From Dethiobacter sp. (GTDB taxonomy: Bacteria; Bacillota; Dethiobacteria; DTU022; UBA8154), in contig DYEO01000079.1 in the NCBI GenBank assembly GCA_020725665.1, positions 19,712 through 83,711 on the forward strand: 64,000 bases of DNA, written 5' to 3'. Below the pieces are notes generated by a model. It saw only the letters and a list, made by a program, of their open reading frames with translations. It was not told the DNA's origin and searched no databases. Made by a program: the position numbers and the translations under genes. This document shows positions 59,097-64,000 of the stretch, in pieces (position 1 is the stretch's first letter; each line of letters begins with the position of its first letter).

Positions 59097-59400
59097 GATC
59101 GAACTCCTTCCTGCCGCGTATGATGACTTGAACGAGCTTTCCGACTACATCATGCTAGATAACCCAAAGGCAGCAGCCGGAATGATTGATACTATCTTTC
59201 AAGCACTACGGAGACTTGAGGATTTTCCCAATTCAGGCGCACCCCTGCTTGAACGCTCTTTGAAAAAGTTTAATTTTAGAATGGTGTTTGTTGATCCTTA
59301 TATTGCTTTTTACAGATTGATTGATGAAAAAGTCTTCGTTTATCGTATTTTGCATGGTGCCCGTAATTATCCTCACCTGTTAAAGGAAGCTATGAAATAG
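59083..59400 (+). CDS. RelE/ParE-like toxin
   Basis: 105 aa; IELLPAAYDDLNELSDYIMLDNPKAAAGMIDTIFQALRRLEDFPNSGAPLLE...FVYRILHGARNYPHLL. Confidence 0.85.
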   Translation: MGKCKIELLPAAYDDLNELSDYIMLDNPKAAAGMIDTIFQALRRLEDFPNSGAPLLERSLKKFNFRMVFVDPYIAFYRLIDEKVFVYRILHGARNYPHLLKEAMK

Positions 59401-59935
59401 TTAAATTGTACCCTTTTGCAAAGGCTAAAAGGTTGGCAGCCAGGTGTTTGGGAGAAGTGAGATCCTGAATCGCGGCCTTGAACGTATCCTTTTGCAGATC
59501 CGTGTAACCGGAACCGGCCAGTGCACCCAGCATAACCATATTCAAGACCTGTATTTCACCCAACTCCCGGGCCAGAGCTGTTGCCTCTACAATCAACAGT
59601 TGCCCGGTCAGATCGCCAATCGCCTGCCACAGTGCCGCCGCATCAGGATAATTAAAACGCCCCGCCTGTACGTTACAATACCCCCGTATTGGGAGGAATG
59701 ATCCTGCTGCACAAGGGTGCTGCGCGCCATAAAAAATTCCTGGTAGGGGCCAAGCGCACCTGCAAAGCCGGCATCTCCGAAGGTTTTGCCGATGGTTGCG
59801 GGGGCAGGGTCGGTGCGGGGGCTCCGGTGTATTAAAATTTGGTTCCCCGTAACCCAGATCTATAACATCCCGGGTGCCCTCAATAAGCTTCCTTACTTCG
59901 GCAATTTCCTTAAATCCCCCCGCCTTTCCATGCAT
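59390..59935 (-). pseudogene. Chimeric ORF: aminotransferase N-terminal scrap joined to a 2-oxoacid (indolepyruvate-type) oxidoreductase gamma/IorB-like C-terminus
   Basis: N-part AEVRKLIEGTRDVIDLGYGEPNFNTPE resembles class I aminotransferase starts; C-part GRFNYPDAAALWQAIGDLTGQLLIVEATALARELGEIQVLNMVMLGALAGSGYTDLQKDTFKAAIQDL resembles IorB/KorC family; the middle is out of frame. Confidence 0.6.
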
Positions 59936-60627
59936 TGTATAATCTCCTCATTAAAAGCCTGTTCCACATCTTCCAAATGGGCGGTCATAAGTTCTTCAGC
60001 AGCAGCAACATCACCCCTGCGAATCGCCTCCAAGATCAAGCAGTGATGCCTGTGGCAGCGGGGAATTACGGACGAGGTTATCAGCTTTTCATGCAGGTCC
60101 ACGAGGAGTTCCCGTATGGTCACAATTTGATTCAATAAAACCGTATTATTTGTGGAAGCGGCGATGGCCTGGTGAAAGGTTACATCCTCCTTGATATATT
60201 CCTGGTAATGATTTTGCGCCATGTTTTTCTCCATGCGTTGCACGATAGATTCCATCAAGCTCAAATCTTCGGCGGTGGCGCGTGCAGCGCTCAGGCCGGC
60301 GATCTTGACCTCCAGGATTTTCCTTGCCTCCAGTAACTCCCGGTGACCTACCTGTTTCAAAATCAACTTGAAATTGGCATCCTTGGCAACTAAATCAGGG
60401 GGTTTTTTAACGAAGGTGCCGTTTTTCCTTTTATCCAACAGGTTCACCACAGTAAGTGCCTTGATCGCCTCGCGCAGCGTACTCCTGCCGACAGAAAAAA
60501 GCTCACACATCTCCTTTTCAGAAGGGAGCTGGTCTCCCGGTTGGAGTTTCCCCTCCATTATTTGTTTTTGAATTGCCTCAATCACCGCATCGCTCAATAA
60601 GCTTCTTTTGATTATTTCCTTTTCCAT
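59893..60627 (-). CDS. FadR/GntR-family transcriptional regulator
   Basis: 244 aa; GKLQPGDQLPSEKEMCELFSVGRSTLREAIKALTVVNLLDKRKNGTFVKKPP plus FCD-like C-terminal domain. Confidence 0.9.
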   Translation of the reverse strand: MEKEIIKRSLLSDAVIEAIQKQIMEGKLQPGDQLPSEKEMCELFSVGRSTLREAIKALTVVNLLDKRKNGTFVKKPPDLVAKDANFKLILKQVGHRELLEARKILEVKIAGLSAARATAEDLSLMESIVQRMEKNMAQNHYQEYIKEDVTFHQAIAASTNNTVLLNQIVTIRELLVDLHEKLITSSVIPRCHRHHCLILEAIRRGDVAAAEELMTAHLEDVEQAFNEEIIQCMERRGDLRKLPK

Positions 60628-60718
60628 CTACGGCCTCCCGCGAAATCCTGCATAATGTTCAGGTTAAGCATTAACCTACAAGTCCTGCAAGAAGAAATCC
60701 TGCTTGAAGAAGGAAACC

Positions 60719-61042
60719 CTATTTTTTTTCCGAAATTAGCCCCGGCCGTACACCGAGACCCAGGGAAGCGTCGATAACAGAGCCGCGGCAAACCGATGCA
60801 ACCGGGGTGCAAAGGAAGAGGATCAGTGATGCTATCTCCTCCGGCTCGATCAACCGTCCCATGGGTAAAGATGAGATAAAGGCATTTCTTTGCTCCGGGG
60901 ACAGGTGATTCAGGGTGGATTCCCTGAACATCCTTGTATTCACCGCACCGGGGCAAATGGAAAACGCATCGATGCCGTGACGCGGGTAATCGGCAACGAT
61001 CTGCCGGCTCAAAAAGGCGACGGCACATATAATTCTGTTCAA
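60719..61042 (-). pseudogene. Short-chain dehydrogenase/reductase C-terminal fragment
   Basis: GIDAFSICPGAVNTRMFRESTLNHLSPEQRNAFISSLPMGRLIEPEEIASLILFLCTPVASVCRGSVIDASLGLG; no Rossmann N-terminus or catalytic Tyr region. Confidence 0.7.
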
Positions 61043-61323
61043 GCATAATGGGAATAGATTCCGGTAAGCAGAAAAAAGATTTTCCCGACCAGTCCAGGGA
61101 TAATTCAGGATCGAGATCCCCTAAAAAATCCTTGAGCTTGGGCGAGCTCCTCAGGGAAAAGGTAAGACCATAATCGAAACCGGCCTACTGCGCGTAAAGA
61201 AAGACTTCAAAATGCTTGTTCAGTTTTACATCCGCAGCTTTTTCCTCCTTTTATAAAACAAGAGCAGACTGGCAGATTGTCTGATCTCGTATATTATAAA
61301 AAAGCAGTAAAAAACAGGAAACG

Positions 61324-62721
61324 TTATAGTGGCTCCAGGCGACAGGTAAAATGGCGGGCCACGGGCGGCTGATAAACAATTTTCAGGCCCTTCAGGGTGT
61401 GGCGCCGCTGGTACAGGTCAATTACGTGAGCAGCAACATAATCCATATGGCTGTTCGTGTAAACACGGCGGGGAATGGCCAATCGCAACAGGTCCAGCTC
61501 GGGGTAGACATACTCCCCCGTTTCCTTGTCTTTTTCGGCAAAGACAATGCTTCCCAGTTCCAGGGTGCGGATTCCCCCTTCAATGTACAGGGCTATGGAG
61601 ATAACCTGGGCGGGGAACTGCTCCTGGGGTATATGGGGCAGAAAGCGCCGGCCGTCAATGTAAACGGCGTGACCGCCGGCCGGTTCCACGATGGGCACGC
61701 CGGCTGCGCGGAGCCGTTCCGCCAGGTATGCAACCTGTCCCACACGGAATTGCAGGTAAGGAAGCTCCAAAACTTCCTCCAGGCCCCTGGCCAGGGCTTC
61801 CATGTCCCTGCCGGCCATGCCCCCATAGGTGGGAAATCCTTCGTTGATAATGGAGAGTTGGCAGGCCTGTTCAAAGAGGGAACGATCGTTGAAGGCCATG
61901 AAACCGCCCATATTTACCAGGCCATCCTTCTTGGAACTCATCATACAGCCGTCGCCGCATGAAAATATTTCCCGGGCAATCTCTCTGATGCTTTTCTGCT
62001 CACAGCCCTCTTCCCGCGCGTGGATGAAGTAGCAATTCTCGGCGAAACGGGCAATATCGAAGAAGAGGGGAATGCCATGGCGCCGGGCGATCGCGCCCGC
62101 GGCCCGAATGTTGGCCAGAGAGGCCGGCTGTCCCCCGTTATTGTTGCAGGTAATTGTGAGCAGAACAAAGGGGATTTTCCCCCTGCCGTGTTGAGCCAGG
62201 ACATTTTCCAGTTTTTCCAGGTCTATGTTCCCCTTGAAGGGCCTCCGATCCTGGGGTTGCAGGCCCTCTGCAATGATCAGGTCCAGGGGCTTGCCCCCGC
62301 GCAGCTGCATATGTGCCCTGGTGGTGTCGAAATGCATGTTACCCGGGATCACGGCACCATCCTTAACTAGCATATCCATGACGATTTTTTCCGCAGCCCG
62401 CCCCTGGTGTGCCGGCAGGACATAAGGGTAGCCGGTTATGCTCTCCACCGTATCCCTTAAGCGGTAAAAACTGCGGGATCCGGCGTAGGCTTCATCCCCC
62501 AGCATGAGGGCCGACCACTGTTCCTGGCTCATAGCCGACGTGCCGCTGTCCGTTAAAAGGTCAATATAGATATCTTCAGCCCGCAGGAAGAACATGTTAT
62601 AACCTGCTTCTTTAATCAATCTTTCCCGCTCCGCCCTGCTGGTCATCCTGATGGGCTCCACCATCTTTATTTTATACGGCTCGGCTAAAAAATCGTGCGG
62701 CAAAACGGCCACCCCCTGCAT
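61324..62721 (-). CDS. Tryptophanase / tyrosine phenol-lyase family beta-eliminating lyase (tryptophanase favoured)
   Basis: 465 aa; AEPYKIKMVEPIRMTSRAERE, IDLLTDSGTSAMSQEQW, LGDEAYAGSRSFYRL, ITCNNNGGQPASLANIRA, MMSSKKDGLVNMGGF, IRTLELGSI. Confidence 0.88.
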   Translation of the reverse strand: MQGVAVLPHDFLAEPYKIKMVEPIRMTSRAERERLIKEAGYNMFFLRAEDIYIDLLTDSGTSAMSQEQWSALMLGDEAYAGSRSFYRLRDTVESITGYPYVLPAHQGRAAEKIVMDMLVKDGAVIPGNMHFDTTRAHMQLRGGKPLDLIIAEGLQPQDRRPFKGNIDLEKLENVLAQHGRGKIPFVLLTITCNNNGGQPASLANIRAAGAIARRHGIPLFFDIARFAENCYFIHAREEGCEQKSIREIAREIFSCGDGCMMSSKKDGLVNMGGFMAFNDRSLFEQACQLSIINEGFPTYGGMAGRDMEALARGLEEVLELPYLQFRVGQVAYLAERLRAAGVPIVEPAGGHAVYIDGRRFLPHIPQEQFPAQVISIALYIEGGIRTLELGSIVFAEKDKETGEYVYPELDLLRLAIPRRVYTNSHMDYVAAHVIDLYQRRHTLKGLKIVYQPPVARHFTCRLEPL

Positions 62722-63224
62722 TTTTGCTCCCGTGCTAGGGAAGTTTTATTTATATTTCTGGACGTCGTATTGAAATCCTTCCTTAATTGAATTATATTTC
62801 ATAAATTTTTCTCAATTTACCATGTTCCCGGCAGTGTATCACAAACAGATTAACGGTGCATTACATAAAACAGCCTTGACTACGGCAAGGGAATAACGGT
62901 AATATTACCTTATGCCGTCCTGCGCTGACAATCTCTGTTCGGCCCGCTGCATTTATTTTGGTGCTCCGGAGATAGAAAATATTTTAGTGAATAAAGAAAA
63001 GATCGCAGTAAAAGTGATTGAATTAACCCTGAACTAATCGCAGAAACAACCGGAAAGGGGAGGAGTCTTACACGGCTCGAAACCGCTTAAAACAGCCAGA
63101 GCATCACTTGCATGGATAAAGGTTTTCAGACTTTCTGCAACCGCGAATACGGCCGCAAACGCAGCCGATCCTTCCTGGGCGATCTTTTTGATTTCGACTA
63201 ATAGGAACGGCGCCTTTGCGCGCG

Positions 63225-63255
63225 GCGCGGCGGCTTTGGACCTGCGCCGCCGCGC
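63225..63255. repeat. GC-rich inverted repeat
   Basis: GCGCGGCGGC (63225-63234) - 11 nt - GCCGCCGCGC (63246-63255), perfect 10-bp arms; no T-run. Confidence 0.6.
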
Positions 63256-63335
63256 TGTTTCGGCGGCGGATACCCTGAAACAAGGCGAACGCTACACTGC
63301 CCCAGGCTTACTCACTTACTTAGGAGGTTAACTGG

Positions 63336-64000
63336 ATGACGGCCCAGCCACCTGAAAAAATGGACGGCGGTAGCACCTATCGCGGCAGGAAAGTAGCCCT
63401 GCTTACTCAACATGGCAAAGAGCGGGTGATTACGCCGGTACTGGAGGCGCACCTCGGTTGTCGTGTAGAGCACGTGAGCGGTTACGATACAGACAGGTTG
63501 GGTACATTCACCCGCGAAGTTCCGCGGGCCGGCACTCAGCTCGAGGCCGCTCGCACGAAAGCGCGTATCGGGATGGAGCTGTCAGGGCTGTCTATAGGGC
63601 TTGCCAGCGAAGGGTCTTTCGGACCCGACCCGATTACCGGCATGTTGCCGTGGAACGTGGAGTTGTTGATCTGGATCGACGAAACTCTCGGCATCGAGGT
63701 AGTCGGCTACGCCTCCGGGAAGACAAACTTCTCCCACCGGCTTACCGCAAGTTGGGAAGAGGCAAAGCAATTTGCCCGCGATGCCGGTTTTCCCGAGCAT
63801 TGGCTCGTCATGCGCCCCGAGGGCGAGGAACATCCGCAAATCCGCAAAGGTATCGCCAGTTGGGATGAATTAGAAAAAGCGTTCCACTGGGCATGCAGCC
63901 GGGCAACCAACGGCCGCGCCTTTCTCGAGACGGACATGCGCGCCCATGCCAATCCAACCCGCATGGAAATGATTGCCTCAGCTGCCCGTGACTTGGCTCA
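63336..64000 (+). CDS. DUF6671-like protein of unknown function, 3' end beyond window edge
   Basis: Manual translation from ATG 63336 (RBS AGGAGG): MTAQPPEKMDGGSTYRGRKVALLTQHGKERVITPVLEAHLGCRVEHVSGYDTDRLGTFTREVPRAGTQLEAARTKARIGMELSGLSIGLASEGSFGPDPITGMLPWNVELLIWID...KTNFSHRL...ETDMRAHANPTRM. Not in the ORF track because it is incomplete. Confidence 0.75.
   Translation, partial: MTAQPPEKMDGGSTYRGRKVALLTQHGKERVITPVLEAHLGCRVEHVSGYDTDRLGTFTREVPRAGTQLEAARTKARIGMELSGLSIGLASEGSFGPDPITGMLPWNVELLIWIDETLGIEVVGYASGKTNFSHRLTASWEEAKQFARDAGFPEHWLVMRPEGEEHPQIRKGIASWDELEKAFHWACSRATNGRAFLETDMRAHANPTRMEMIASAARDLA

Noticed and set aside
62722-62830. TnaC-like leader peptide upstream of the tryptophanase-like gene
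   Set aside because: The only short upstream reading frame I see (MKYNSIKEGFQYDVQKYK) has no Trp codon, so a tnaC-type attenuator is not supported.
62912-63040. 42-aa plus-strand ORF MPSCADNLCSARCIYFGAPEIENILVNKEKIAVKVIELTLN
   Set aside because: No RBS or family recognised; may be a relic. Not enough evidence to call a gene.
63030-63190. Minus-strand frame IKKIAQEGSAAFAAVFAVAESLKTFIHASDALAVLSGFEPCKTPP
   Set aside because: Open but short and without recognisable family or start; could not be supported.
63458-63868. 136-aa plus-strand ORF near the right edge
   Set aside because: Out-of-frame reading of the DUF6671-like gene starting at 63336, which has the RBS and family motifs.

Overview
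This 64 kb window looks like part of a Clostridia/Peptococcaceae-type chromosome, judging from the gene families, Gram-positive-like RBSs and remnants of sporulation-type genes; the taxon is inference. From 1 to 51.7 kb it is almost entirely minus-strand catabolic and transport operons. (A) 1.8-13.5 kb holds a W/Mo aldehyde:ferredoxin oxidoreductase with a small ferredoxin, an FAD/Fe-S glycolate-oxidase-like protein, an old-yellow-enzyme-type reductase, a 3-hydroxyacyl-CoA dehydrogenase, a UbiD decarboxylase and a TRAP transporter. (B) 13.5-23 kb is a decay zone: two molybdopterin oxidoreductase remnants on opposite strands, a truncated amidohydrolase, an XDH-family operon with two of three subunits broken, a CobD-like aminotransferase with an in-frame stop, an IS remnant and a truncated EamA gene. 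(C) 23-27.6 kb is a Liv-type ABC transporter. (D) 28-51.7 kb is an apparently intact supercluster: hydantoinase/oxoprolinase-like HyuA/HyuB, a molybdopterin oxidoreductase, UbiX, a TRAP transporter, UbiD, a three-subunit XDH-family hydroxylase, a phenylacetate-CoA-ligase-like enzyme, a GAF/PucR regulator and a ribose-type ABC transporter. Its composition suggests anaerobic degradation of an aromatic or N-heteroaromatic compound. (E) 52-64 kb has a P-type ATPase, a CI/Cro-like divergent regulator pair with three regularly spaced operator-like sites, RtcB, a toxin-antitoxin pair, a FadR-type regulator, a tryptophanase-like lyase and a DUF6671-like gene, separated by many gene fossils. I recognised no rRNA, tRNA or CRISPR. 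All assignments come from reading motifs by eye; no database search was run.
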